Part shown: piece by piece, positions 36,001 through 44,169 of the stretch
How positions within the stretch are numbered: position 1 is the first letter of the stretch
Layout of the letters: the number at the start of each line of letters is the position of its first letter
Assembly: GCA_947166355.1 (NCBI GenBank)
Contig: CAMVDX010000002.1
Location: 268,361-332,360, forward strand
Direction of reading: 5' to 3'
DNA length: 64,000 bases
Source of the DNA: an uncultured Treponema sp.
GTDB lineage: Bacteria > Spirochaetota > Spirochaetia > Treponematales > Treponemataceae
Made by a program: the position numbers and the translations under genes
The notes under the pieces: model-generated
What the model saw: the letters and a program-made list of their open reading frames with translations, nothing else
Databases searched by the model: none
Told to the model about the DNA's origin: nothing

Positions 36001-36705
36001 ATGAAGAAATCTTTTGTTTGCAGTTTGATTTTGATTATGGGCCTTTCTGCTCTTTTTGCGGGCGATGTGGCTACGTTTGTTGATAAGGGCTTTTCTGCGG
36101 ACGGAAAATATTATGTATTCGGTCAGTATGGAAAAACAGATAAAAAATTCCAGGGCTGGGCAGAGCTGTATCAGGTTGATATTGCAGCAAACGATTATAC
36201 TGACAAAGGTGTCTTTAAGACAAATCCTTCTGCCGTTACCGCTGATAAAAACGGACGCGAGGTTTTTGAGGCACTTGAAGGAAAAAGCTTTTATTATTTT
36301 AAGGAACTGAATCTTGAAACTGCCAATATGGATCATGTTCTTTATATTCTTGATGATGTAAATAAAACCGGAACAGATGAGATTGTTTTTAAAGATTTCA
36401 GAAGTTCTGACCTGGAAAATGCAGATGTTTATCATATCAGATTGTATCCGACTGTAACTGGTAAAGGAAAAAATTCCCGCTCATCTTTTTATATCATTCT
36501 TGAAAAACGCAATGCAGCTGGTGAGTTGATTTTGAGCCGAAAGGTTGGAAGTCCTGATATTACACGCAAGGGTGTAACAAATTATAAGATTGAACGCATT
36601 TTCTGTGATAAATCAGAAAAGAATTTAATCTTTGTAATTGAAAAAATGCTTGAAGATGATACAGGAACTTCAATCAGATATATGATAGAGGCAGCTCAGT
36701 TCTAA
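36001..36705 (+). CDS. Secreted DUF2259-type protein
   Basis: 234 residues with a clear signal peptide (KKSFVCSLILIMGLSALFAGD). The motif FVDKGFSADGKYYVFGQYGK just after cleavage is typical of the DUF2259 predicted secreted family, found in spirochaetes. The rest is beta-rich (YHIRLYPTVTGKGKNSRSSFYIILEKR). Function is unknown. A strong ribosome-binding site (GGGAGGA) precedes the start. It has its own surroundings: a divergent upstream gene and a promoter/terminator leader downstream. Confidence 0.8.
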   Translation: MKKSFVCSLILIMGLSALFAGDVATFVDKGFSADGKYYVFGQYGKTDKKFQGWAELYQVDIAANDYTDKGVFKTNPSAVTADKNGREVFEALEGKSFYYFKELNLETANMDHVLYILDDVNKTGTDEIVFKDFRSSDLENADVYHIRLYPTVTGKGKNSRSSFYIILEKRNAAGELILSRKVGSPDITRKGVTNYKIERIFCDKSEKNLIFVIEKMLEDDTGTSIRYMIEAAQF

Positions 36706-36793
36706 AGATTAATGTGTCAGGCACAGAAAAGACAGATGTCATTATCGGGCATGACCCAATAATCTAAAAAAATCTAAAAATATTTAGGTTTTT

Positions 36794-36823
36794 TTGTCAA
36801 AAAAAGAAAATTGAGGCTATATT
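36794..36823 (+). promoter_or_regulatory. Promoter with 18-bp spacer
   Basis: TTGTCA (36794-36799) and TATATT (36818-36823). Start expected near 36830, about 150 nt before the lipoprotein gene. Confidence 0.65.
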
Positions 36824-36857
36824 ATATATAGAAAAAATCCTTTTGTATTGTTAGAGA

Positions 36858-36885
36858 ACACGGTCCATCTGGGCCGTGTTTTTTT
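36858..36885 (+). terminator. Intrinsic terminator inside the leader (attenuator or small-RNA end)
   Basis: ACACGGTCC (36858-36866), loop ATCT, GGGCCGTGT (36871-36879), then seven T. It lies only ~30 nt after the predicted transcription start and 95 nt before the downstream start codon. A further IR (GTGTATTGCG ... CGCAATA) follows at about 36894-36955. Confidence 0.8.
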
Positions 36886-36980
36886 ATGTCTGCGTGTATT
36901 GCGAAAAGCGGTAAAGTGCGGCGGGGCACTATGTACTACGCAATAAGCATATACACGACAGAAAAAAATTGGAGGTCTAT

Positions 36981-38117
36981 ATGAATAAATTGAAGGTTGT
37001 ATTAATTCTGGCATTTCAGGCTATGATTCTGACTGCTGTAACGCTTTTTTGTGTTGTTCCTTTTTCCTGTAAACTTACGGAAGAAGGTATTGTTTTTGTT
37101 GGCGGTGATTATAATGCACCGGTGATTGAAACGGTTGATGTGATTGATGATAGAACTGTGTGTATAAATTTTTCGGAAGGAGTAAAAATCAGTTCTGTTG
37201 TTGTTTCCAAAATGGTTGAAGATATTTCAGATTCTATGGAGCATAGTTCTACAGTCGATATTTCACCATCCCTTGCGGCGGCTTGCGGAGAGTATGGAAC
37301 TGTGAATGCTTCAACAATTGTTTCAGAGGATGGAACTCGTGTTACCTTTGCAATGGAAGAGGCATGTGAGATAGGGGAGTCTTATGAAATTTACGGAGTT
37401 GTCGAAGACAAGACAGGTAATACCTTAAGCTTCTGTGTTCCTTTTATAGGTTATAATTCGCGGCTTCCTAAAGTGATTATGACTGAGATTCTTGTTAAAT
37501 ATGGAACCGGAACTGTAAAAAAAGAAACTGTTTATAGAAATGAATTTGTAGAGCTTCTGGCACTTACAGATGGAAATCTTGCAGGAATAGAAATTGTCAG
37601 TGGTTCAGATGGAGAAAACAAGAAATATGAGATTCCGCCGGTGGAAGTTACTGCCGGAGAGGTGATTCTTGTTCACCTGAGGACTACAGGTGAAGGTTGT
37701 ATTTCTGAAACTGATGATTTAAATGAAGCTACAGCTCCTCATTCCTGCCAGAATGTACTGGATTTATGGTCTGAAAATACGGCTGCCTGTCTGAATGATA
37801 AAAATGACGTGATAATATTAAGAAACGGTCCAGAGAATAAGATCGTAGATGCCTTTATGTATGCAGAGGAAGCCGCAACAGAATGGAAAAAGGGAGCTCT
37901 TACCTTTGCAGAAGCTGCCTGTGAAGCGGGCATTTATGAGACGGCTGATATTACAGAGGCTTGTTCGAGCAAGGGGGTAAGTCCTTTGCAGTCATTTCAG
38001 AGAAAGAATGCAAATGAGCTTAAGACGGCAGCTTTAGATGGCACACTTGAAGAGTATCCGGTAAAAAACAGTGCAGAGTTCTGGAAAGTTGCATCCGCAA
38101 AACCCGGGGAATTGTGA
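36981..38117 (+). CDS. Lipoprotein with lamin-tail-like domain
   Basis: 378 residues from the ATG at 36981, supported by GGAGGT 5 nt upstream. A lipoprotein signal (ILTAVTLFCVVPFSC) puts Cys30 at the lipid site. Residues 45-165 look like an immunoglobulin-like strand sandwich (PVIETVDVIDDRTVCINFSEG, RVTFAMEEACEIGESYEI). From ~170, VIMTEILVKYGTG, NEFVELLALTDGNLAGIEIV, VTAGEVILVHL and NDVIILRNGPENKIVDAFMY match the lamin-tail fold used in secreted bacterial proteins. It is probably surface-anchored. The 3' end of the gene is the first copy of a 33-bp tandem repeat. Confidence 0.78.
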   Translation: MNKLKVVLILAFQAMILTAVTLFCVVPFSCKLTEEGIVFVGGDYNAPVIETVDVIDDRTVCINFSEGVKISSVVVSKMVEDISDSMEHSSTVDISPSLAAACGEYGTVNASTIVSEDGTRVTFAMEEACEIGESYEIYGVVEDKTGNTLSFCVPFIGYNSRLPKVIMTEILVKYGTGTVKKETVYRNEFVELLALTDGNLAGIEIVSGSDGENKKYEIPPVEVTAGEVILVHLRTTGEGCISETDDLNEATAPHSCQNVLDLWSENTAACLNDKNDVIILRNGPENKIVDAFMYAEEAATEWKKGALTFAEAACEAGIYETADITEACSSKGVSPLQSFQRKNANELKTAALDGTLEEYPVKNSAEFWKVASAKPGEL

Positions 38118-38245
38118 GAGCTCGGAATGAGACCGGAATGGGAACTGTGAGAGCTCGGAATGCGACCGGAAGAGGAATTGTGAGAGCTCGGAATGCGGTC
38201 GGTTAATTAGCTCCAGTAATTAGCCCGGATAATTTAGCCCAGTCA
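38110..38245. repeat. 33-bp and 13-bp tandem repeats after the lipoprotein gene
   Basis: AATTGTGAGAGCTCGGAATG-type units start at 38110, 38143 and 38176 (period 33). The first unit contains the stop codon of the lipoprotein gene. They are followed by three ~13-bp TAATTAGC/TAATTTAGC units to about 38240. Confidence 0.85.
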
Positions 38246-38285
38246 ATGCTTTAAAAATCCGCTGAATTGTGATACATTTTCCCGT

Positions 38286-40580
38286 ATGGTAGAATTATTA
38301 GCTCCTGCGGGAAATATTGAGTCGCTTGATGCCGCAATCGGTGAAGGCGCGGACGCTGTTTATCTTGGTTTGCGCAGTTTTAATGCGCGAATGCGAACTA
38401 CTAACTTTGCGTGGAATCAGTTTGAAGCAGCTGTAGAAAGTTTGCATAAAAAACAGAAGAAGATTTACGTTACAGTAAATACAGTCTGCGAAGAACGTGA
38501 AACTGAACGTCTTTATCGTTTTCTCTCTTATCTGAATGAAGTAGGACCAGACGGTCTTATTGTGCAGGATTATGCTATCATGCGAATGGCTCAGGAGTTC
38601 TTTCCGAAGCTTGAACTGCATGCTTCTACCCAAATGAACGTAGAGAGCAGCAATGCTGTAAAACTGCTGCAGGGCTGTGGTGTAAAGCGTATGGTGCTTG
38701 CCCGAGAACTTGGCCTTGAAGAAATCAAAAAAATAAAGAATGAGACTGGGGCTGAACTTGAAGTTTTTGTTCATGGTGCCTTGTGCGTAAGCGAAAGCGG
38801 CCTTTGTCTCTTTTCAAGTTTCCTTGGTGGAAAGTCTGCCAATCGTGGTATGTGTACTCAAGCCTGCCGTCGTTTTTATACAGCAGAGGTTCCTGGTGGT
38901 GTTCGTCAGGGCTATTATTTTTCTCCATGTGACCTTGAGCTGATTGAAAAGATTCCGGATTTAATTGAAGCCGGCGTTGATTCCTTCAAAATAGAAGGTC
39001 GTATGAAAAGTGCTGAATATGTAGGAAGTGTAGTTTCTGCATACCGCTATGTTATTGACCATTATAAAGAAGATAAAAAAGGTGCAATTGCAGCGGCAAA
39101 ACGCATGCTTGCTTCAGATTTTGCGCGTACTAAAACCTCTTACTGGTATGGCTTTAAGTCTCTGGAAGACGGAATCAATAATGCCGCAAGTGAAATTCTA
39201 AATCCTGATCAGGCGGGTGGAACTGGTATTTACCTGGGTAAAATTTCTGCAACTAAGGCGGCACCAAAGGAACTTGTTGCAGCTATTACAGAAACTATGA
39301 GTGATGATGTACTGCCGGAGCAGCGTCATATTCAGATGGCTCTTCTTAAAGGCGGTTCTTATGACCCTGATCCTGGAGATTCTATTCGACTTCATAAAAA
39401 AGATGATACTGGTCGTGTGAGCCATAAGGTTCATTCTGTAGAAGTTGAAGAAGACGGTTCTAAGCGCTGGATTGATATTCCGGGTGGCTTTAATATTGGC
39501 GACGAAGTATATCTTCTTCAGATAAAAGCTGGATCAAAACGTTATAATCGTGTGCTTCCTAATGACCTGGGCCGTTACAGAAAGCAGCCAAAGGATGAAA
39601 GACTTCCAGTTCTGGATTTGACTCCTGTTGCAAATAAAGAGCTCTCATATTTTCCAGAAGGTATATATGCTCAAGTTTCATCGGTACAGGATGTATTTGC
39701 CGTTCAGGGACTTAAGCCTGTTCGCCTGATTCTTGAATACAACAGTGAAACTTCTTATGATCTTCTTAACCATAAAACTGTATTGCCGTTCTCCAAAAAA
39801 CAGCTCTATATTTCGCTCGATCCGTTCTGTTCTGCAGCTCAGGAAGATAAGCTTAAGGCTGAACTGGATCAGTTGATTGCAGACGGCTATTTTAATTTTG
39901 TTGCAAACAATATTGCTCATCTTCAGATGCTTAAAGGTTGCAAGGTAAACATTATAGCGGGGCCGTACCTTTACACCTTTAACCGCTGGGCGGTGAGCTG
40001 GCTTGAAAATCAGAATGTAGGCGCGTTTATAATGCCTTATGAAAATTCACGCCGTAACCTGGAAGCAACTTATGAGCAGAATGTCCGCGAGCGTGTTCTT
40101 GTTCCGGTTTTTGCATATCCTGCACTTTTTAGAATGCGTTTTAAGCTTCCATCTGACTACGATTTTACTTATTTTGAAGATAAGGAAAATTCTGTGTTCA
40201 AAGTGAACTCAACTGCCGATGGTTCTTTTGTTATGCCGGAAGAACCTTTTGCAATCACCGACAAAACAGATTTCATTACATCATCGGGCTTTAAGCGACT
40301 CCTTATAGATTTTTCAAAAACAAAGGTTTCGCGCAGTCAGATAAAAGCTATTACTACATCCATGATAAAAGGCCAGCCTCTGCCTGGTGTTTCTCGCTTT
40401 AACTGGAAAGACGGTTTTTATTCTCCTCAACAGATGGAAGAATACAGACTTTCCAATGAGCGTGCTGCAGAACGTAAGGCTGCAGCTACGTGTAATGCGC
40501 CGGCTCCAAAAGGTAGAGCCGGTCGTGGTGGAAAAACTGGCACAAGAGCCGGCGGAAAATCCGGAGGCAAACGCCGCTAA
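38286..40580 (+). CDS. Peptidase U32 family protein (RlhA/TrhP-like)
   Basis: 764 residues starting VELLAPAGNIESLDAAIGEGADAVYLGL, the U32 signature. The conserved Cys cluster lies in ALCVSESGLCLFSS and GMCTQACRRFY. A DUF3656-like C-terminal half follows, as in the E. coli RNA-hydroxylation protein RlhA. Members act in prephenate-dependent hydroxylation of tRNA or rRNA; the exact RNA target here is unknown. The last ~25 residues are a Gly/Lys/Arg-rich tail (GRAGRGGKTGTRAGG) that may bind RNA. It converges with ssb with only 5 bp between stops. Confidence 0.88.
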   Translation: MVELLAPAGNIESLDAAIGEGADAVYLGLRSFNARMRTTNFAWNQFEAAVESLHKKQKKIYVTVNTVCEERETERLYRFLSYLNEVGPDGLIVQDYAIMRMAQEFFPKLELHASTQMNVESSNAVKLLQGCGVKRMVLARELGLEEIKKIKNETGAELEVFVHGALCVSESGLCLFSSFLGGKSANRGMCTQACRRFYTAEVPGGVRQGYYFSPCDLELIEKIPDLIEAGVDSFKIEGRMKSAEYVGSVVSAYRYVIDHYKEDKKGAIAAAKRMLASDFARTKTSYWYGFKSLEDGINNAASEILNPDQAGGTGIYLGKISATKAAPKELVAAITETMSDDVLPEQRHIQMALLKGGSYDPDPGDSIRLHKKDDTGRVSHKVHSVEVEEDGSKRWIDIPGGFNIGDEVYLLQIKAGSKRYNRVLPNDLGRYRKQPKDERLPVLDLTPVANKELSYFPEGIYAQVSSVQDVFAVQGLKPVRLILEYNSETSYDLLNHKTVLPFSKKQLYISLDPFCSAAQEDKLKAELDQLIADGYFNFVANNIAHLQMLKGCKVNIIAGPYLYTFNRWAVSWLENQNVGAFIMPYENSRRNLEATYEQNVRERVLVPVFAYPALFRMRFKLPSDYDFTYFEDKENSVFKVNSTADGSFVMPEEPFAITDKTDFITSSGFKRLLIDFSKTKVSRSQIKAITTSMIKGQPLPGVSRFNWKDGFYSPQQMEEYRLSNERAAERKAAATCNAPAPKGRAGRGGKTGTRAGGKSGGKRR

Positions 40581-40585
40581 TTCTT

Positions 40586-41044
40586 TTAGAAAACAGCTTC
40601 TGCCACTTCTGAAGCCGCAGCTTCAGAAGTGACGGTCACGAGTTCTTTTTCTTTCGGTGCTTCAGTTTGTTCAACCGGCTGTTCCACAGTTGTGGCTGTA
40701 GTTTCCAAAGGCTTTTTCGCAGGTTTGTATTCTATGTGTTCTGCTACTACAAAGACCTTGCTTACATTCTTGCCACTGCTGTCTTTCCAGACATCCTGCT
40801 TTAATCTTCCGACAACGCGAACTCCGCGGCCTTTAGTTGCTTTCTTTTCGCAGTATTCTGCAAGTTTGCCGTAAGCTTCTACATCAAAGAAGGATACTTC
40901 ATTTTTGTCTTCATTTTTAAGACTTTTGTAGTAACGGTTTACACCCATAGAAAAACTGCATTTTGTAAAGCCTGGAGCTGGTTCTGAAAGAACGGCATCG
41001 CGTACGATATTTCCTTCCAGAATAATCGAATTCAAATTGTTCAT
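40586..41044 (-). CDS. ssb: Single-stranded DNA-binding protein
   Basis: 152 residues with an OB fold: NSIILEGNIVRDAVLSE, CSFSMGVNRYYKS, FFDVEAYGKLAEYCEK and GRGVRVVGRLKQDVW. The C-terminus is Thr/Glu/Ala rich and ends in SEVAEAVF, related to the acidic protein-docking tip but without the classic DDDIPF. A perfect 12-bp hairpin (40604-40631) lies inside the last codons. A ribosome-binding site (GAGG) precedes the start. Confidence 0.92.
   Translation of the reverse strand: MNNLNSIILEGNIVRDAVLSEPAPGFTKCSFSMGVNRYYKSLKNEDKNEVSFFDVEAYGKLAEYCEKKATKGRGVRVVGRLKQDVWKDSSGKNVSKVFVVAEHIEYKPAKKPLETTATTVEQPVEQTEAPKEKELVTVTSEAAASEVAEAVF
40604..40631. terminator. Hairpin inside the 3' end of ssb, shared by convergent genes
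   Basis: CACTTCTGAAGC / GCTTCAGAAGTG with loop CGCA; 12 bp, no mismatch. It lies 24 bp after the U32 stop on the plus strand and just before the ssb stop on the minus strand. No T-run is adjacent on either side, so termination is uncertain; it could instead protect 3' ends. Confidence 0.55.
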
Positions 41045-41207
41045 AATAAAACCTCATAAAATAAATTTTAAAATGATGTCCGGCCGGGCAATCATCAGGC
41101 AGCCGCAAAAACTGCACATATATAATATGAGTCGCAAAATTCGATTTTTGACAAAAATTCGAGAAAAAAGTTTAAAAAAAGTGGAAAAAATACAAAAAAA
41201 GGATTAG

Positions 41208-41310
41208 ATTCCCGTGTCGGGCACGGGAATGACAGTATGTTTTGGGCACGGGAATGGTCGTAGGTAAGAGCTCGAGAATGACATAATTATGTCGGGCTTG
41301 ACCCGACAAT
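41208..41310. repeat. CCCGTG and GTCGGG palindromes
   Basis: ATTCCCGTG-TCGGG-CACGGGAAT (41208-41230), a second CACGGGAATG half-site at 41247, and GTCGGG-CTTGA-CCCGAC (41291-41307), all followed by GAATGAC-type ends. They form the 3' flank of the minus-strand gene at 41314. Confidence 0.7.
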
Positions 41311-41313
41311 CCT

Positions 41314-43239
41314 TTAAGAAAAGTTACTTACAAGCCGCAGAATATAGAGAGTTACGTATTCTGTAAGAGCTTTTTCTTCGTTGATTTTCTGCATGTTCGG
41401 AGTGTTTACGAGTGTTTTTGCCAGATTTTCAACTCGTTCACGGGTAAACGATGTGGCAGAAAGTGTTTTTACAACACGGCGTGTATAATCACGGATAAGG
41501 GAATTTACGTCTTCTGTAAGATTATTGTAGGCATCTTTAGAAATCATCTTATTCCACTGTTTTGTAAGGAAGTTTAGTTCACGGTCAAGAGTTGAACCTT
41601 CTGGAACAAGGTCTTTTGCAATTTCTTTTGCATTCTTTGCAAGCGCCTGAGTTTTTGTAAGCTTTGGACCGCTGCTTCCTTTCTTTGTGTCTTCTTCATC
41701 CTGCGAATCCAGAATATCCTGAACAGACATAGTTTTTGTGCTGGCTTTTGCAGCATTTTTTGTCTTTTCTTTTTTCTTGGAAGAGAAGAGACTCATAATC
41801 CAGGAGAGTACAGGTACTCCATAATAGAATGGCAGCCTTGCCTTTGCATTAGAATAGATTTTGGAGTTCTTAAGCATGAGCAGCTCGCTGTATGGAACAA
41901 GTTTTCCATCAACAAAAAGCTGAAATCCATCAAGATTTTCATCATCATGCTCATAGGACAGAATGCTCATAAAGTTTGCATTTAAAAGCGCATAGAGAAT
42001 CGGAGAATTTTTTTCTACAAGCTCATGCAGGCAGGCTTCAAACTCAGAGGCATTAGACATTTCCGGCAGGCGTTCAAAATCCATAAGAATATCATACCAT
42101 CGGTCTTCAAGTTCTTTTTCGATAGAGTCGTGTGCTTCGTTACAGAGGCGTACTACAACCTGGCTTACCTTTTTCTTGTATACATAATAGCGTGTACCTG
42201 AGCTTACTTTGAAAACCAGAAGCTGAGGAAGCTCGTTTGTGGCACCATCAGTTGTCATTTTCTGAAGGAACTCTTTAAGGTCATCTTCGGTGTAGCGGCC
42301 GTACAAAAGTCTGCCGTTATTGTCCTGAAACTTCAGAATCTGTGGCATCGAATAAAAATATGGCGGTTTTGCCAGCGCTGCTTCAAGCTCTTTTATGGCT
42401 TCTTCGCGTTTATGCTCATCCTGGAATTTTTCCTTGAGGTAAGAGCTGTGATTTTCGAGAATCTGAACAGCCTGAAGAATATTTGTATCTTCTATTGTGC
42501 GGTCCTGAATCTTTTCAAAATCCTGGCGAATATAATAAAGCGTCTGATTCCAGATATAGTAATCTTCACCGTCTGTAAATTCTGCAAACTGATAGTTTTC
42601 TGTATCTACAAAGTGCTGATAAAAGTTCTTGATAGAAATCTCTTTTGTAGGATTTGTACTTCGCAGCTTTTTGAGAAAGTAGTCGTGGAACTCTTCTTTT
42701 TTGAGAATTTTTCTTACCTTTTGCTGAGCTGTGTCCAGAAGAACTTTGATGGGAATGCAGGCTGGAAGAATCATTGCCGGAATATCGCGGTTGAAATCAA
42801 GAAGGTAGAGCAGTGGAGACTTTGAGTTATCTTTGTCGATTATTGATGGAATATATTGACTTATAGCTTTGTGTTCAATAACTTGAGTCGGAAACTGCTT
42901 TGGAAAGTCAGTTATAATAGGATATAGAACTGAATCGTTTTTAAGAATCTCTTTAAACTGATTTGCATACTTCATTGAAAAGTAAGTGATTGAAACAATA
43001 GTCTTTTTGTTATTGGCTGTGATTATTGTAACAAGATGCTTTTCTGAAAGTCCCTGAAGTTCGGCAACAATGGTGCTGGTAGGGTCACCAAGGTATTTTA
43101 CAAGTTCGCTCTGTTCTTCTACATGATGTTCTGCGTATTTTCTTACATAAGCGCAGAATTCCTTGAGATCTATAAAAGGTGATTTTTGTTTTTCTGCATA
43201 GAATCTGATAATTGAACTTAAATTAGATGTTGTTGCCAT
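41314..43239 (-). CDS. Large hypothetical protein, 641 aa
   Basis: I start it at the ATG at 43239 (MATTSNLSS); an upstream ATG at 43392 would read through the repeat block. No signal peptide is seen. It is mostly helical with a hydrophobic stretch near 520 (PFYYGVPVLSWIMSLFSS), followed by a Lys/Ala/Ser-rich linker and a helical C-terminus. The segment ARLPFYYGVPVLSWIMSLFSSKKK could be one membrane anchor. I recognise no family; it may be spirochaete-specific. There is no good ribosome-binding site. Confidence 0.75.
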   Translation of the reverse strand: MATTSNLSSIIRFYAEKQKSPFIDLKEFCAYVRKYAEHHVEEQSELVKYLGDPTSTIVAELQGLSEKHLVTIITANNKKTIVSITYFSMKYANQFKEILKNDSVLYPIITDFPKQFPTQVIEHKAISQYIPSIIDKDNSKSPLLYLLDFNRDIPAMILPACIPIKVLLDTAQQKVRKILKKEEFHDYFLKKLRSTNPTKEISIKNFYQHFVDTENYQFAEFTDGEDYYIWNQTLYYIRQDFEKIQDRTIEDTNILQAVQILENHSSYLKEKFQDEHKREEAIKELEAALAKPPYFYSMPQILKFQDNNGRLLYGRYTEDDLKEFLQKMTTDGATNELPQLLVFKVSSGTRYYVYKKKVSQVVVRLCNEAHDSIEKELEDRWYDILMDFERLPEMSNASEFEACLHELVEKNSPILYALLNANFMSILSYEHDDENLDGFQLFVDGKLVPYSELLMLKNSKIYSNAKARLPFYYGVPVLSWIMSLFSSKKKEKTKNAAKASTKTMSVQDILDSQDEEDTKKGSSGPKLTKTQALAKNAKEIAKDLVPEGSTLDRELNFLTKQWNKMISKDAYNNLTEDVNSLIRDYTRRVVKTLSATSFTRERVENLAKTLVNTPNMQKINEEKALTEYVTLYILRLVSNFS

Positions 43240-43289
43240 AATGAAATATTTTATACCATATAGGCGTTTTTTTAAAGAGGTTTGTCGCG

Positions 43290-43424
43290 TGGTTAAATCA
43301 CACGGATTGAGGCATGATAATGAAATGGCATGCCTCAAAACGAGTATGTCAAGGCCTTGAGCGAAGCGTGCCTTGACCACTCGTATTGGCACACGGATTT
43401 AACACGGATTGCACACGGATTTTT
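43290..43424. repeat. Short CACGGAT array interrupted by hairpins
   Basis: A CACACGGATT unit at 43299-43308 and three more at 43388-43424 bracket two foldbacks: TTGAGGCATG/CATGCCTCAA (43308-43338) and ACGAGT..GTCAAGGC / GCCTTGAC..ACTCGT (43340-43384) with a GAGCGAAGC apex. It lies upstream of the minus-strand 641-aa gene. Confidence 0.8.
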
Positions 43425-43450
43425 TAAGGGGGGATAGAACTCGGTGAATA

Positions 43451-43677
43451 AAAAAAATCTTAAGTGCGGAGTGGGTAAAGCTGAAATTATAATGATTGGG
43501 TACGGAGCGGAAAAAGACCCAAGGATGCATCGAGCCGATACAGAAAAACCGGTTCTAACGGAAGTTTCGAGCGGAGCGACGAGGCTCGCCCGCAGCCTTG
43601 GGGGATTTTTCAGCGGGAGTAGCCAATCATTATTTACACGGTACATTATTTTCCCACTCTGCACTTAAGATTTTTTT
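43451..43677. repeat. Foldback element F (25-nt arms)
   Basis: The arms 43451-43475 (AAAAAAATCTTAAGTGCGGA, then GTGGG) and 43653-43677 pair over all 25 positions, one as G-U. A second pairing is TAATGATTGG/CCAATCATTA. The ~177-bp interior has GC-rich segments (GAGCGGAGCGACGAGGCTCG, CCCGCAGCC). The stretch 43240-43815 holds this and the previous array but no gene. Confidence 0.88.
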
Positions 43678-43700
43678 AATACAGGGGTTAAAAAAAAGTG

Positions 43701-43729
43701 TTGACATCTGTGTGTGCATGCGGTATATT
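43701..43729 (+). promoter_or_regulatory. Consensus sigma-70 promoter of the padR operon
   Basis: TTGACA (43701-43706), 17-bp spacer, TATATT (43724-43729). Confidence 0.9.
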
Positions 43730-43731
43730 AT

Positions 43732-43789
43732 ACTACGTCAGACGTAGTACGACAGACGTTGCAACGACACGCAAAGCAACGTCAGACGT
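43732..43789 (+). promoter_or_regulatory. Operator repeats for the PadR-type regulator
   Basis: Perfect palindrome ACTACGT-CAG-ACGTAGT (43732-43748) overlaps the expected transcription start. ACGTCAGACGT recurs at 43735-43745 and 43779-43789, 44 bp apart. CGTTGCAACG (43757-43766) and ACGTTGC...GCAACGT are further inverted repeats. Likely autoregulation by the gene product downstream (inference). Confidence 0.7.
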
Positions 43790-43815
43790 AATATATCGTC
43801 CGGCAGGGAGTGCAT

Positions 43816-44169
43816 ATGACAGCAATCAGCAGTGATGTTATACGCGGTTATAACGACACAATGATTTTGTTTTTACTCCGAAACAAATCATCCTATGGGT
43901 ATGAAATCTCTAAGGACATTAAGGCCTTGTCCGAAGAAAAGTACATCATAAAGGAAACAACCCTTTATTCTGCTTTTACCCGTATGGAAGCAAACGGTTA
44001 TGTGGAATCCTATTCCCAGGAGGCTGAGAATGGAAAACGAAGAACCTACTACCGCATTACCGATAAGGGTCGGAGTTATTACAAAGAAAAGTGTGAAGAA
44101 TGGAACCTTACAAAAGAGGTCGTAGAAAAATTTGTTGGTGGAAATGGAGAAGAAAATGGAAACAATTAA
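43816..44169 (+). CDS. PadR-family transcriptional regulator
   Basis: 117 residues from ATG 43816 (AGGGA 6 nt upstream; a GTG at 43810 is less likely). The winged helix is typical: TMILFLLRNKSSYGYEISKDI, ETTLYSAFTRMEANGYVESY, GKRRTYYRITDKGRSYY. PadR repressors respond to small molecules or membrane stress. It controls, by context, the membrane protein and DUF4097 genes that follow; the stop overlaps the next start by 14 bp. Confidence 0.92.
   Translation: MTAISSDVIRGYNDTMILFLLRNKSSYGYEISKDIKALSEEKYIIKETTLYSAFTRMEANGYVESYSQEAENGKRRTYYRITDKGRSYYKEKCEEWNLTKEVVEKFVGGNGEENGNN

Noticed and set aside
43240..43392. N-terminal extension of the 641-aa protein to ATG 43392
   Set aside because: The added 51 codons run through hairpins and a CACGGAT unit and look non-coding.
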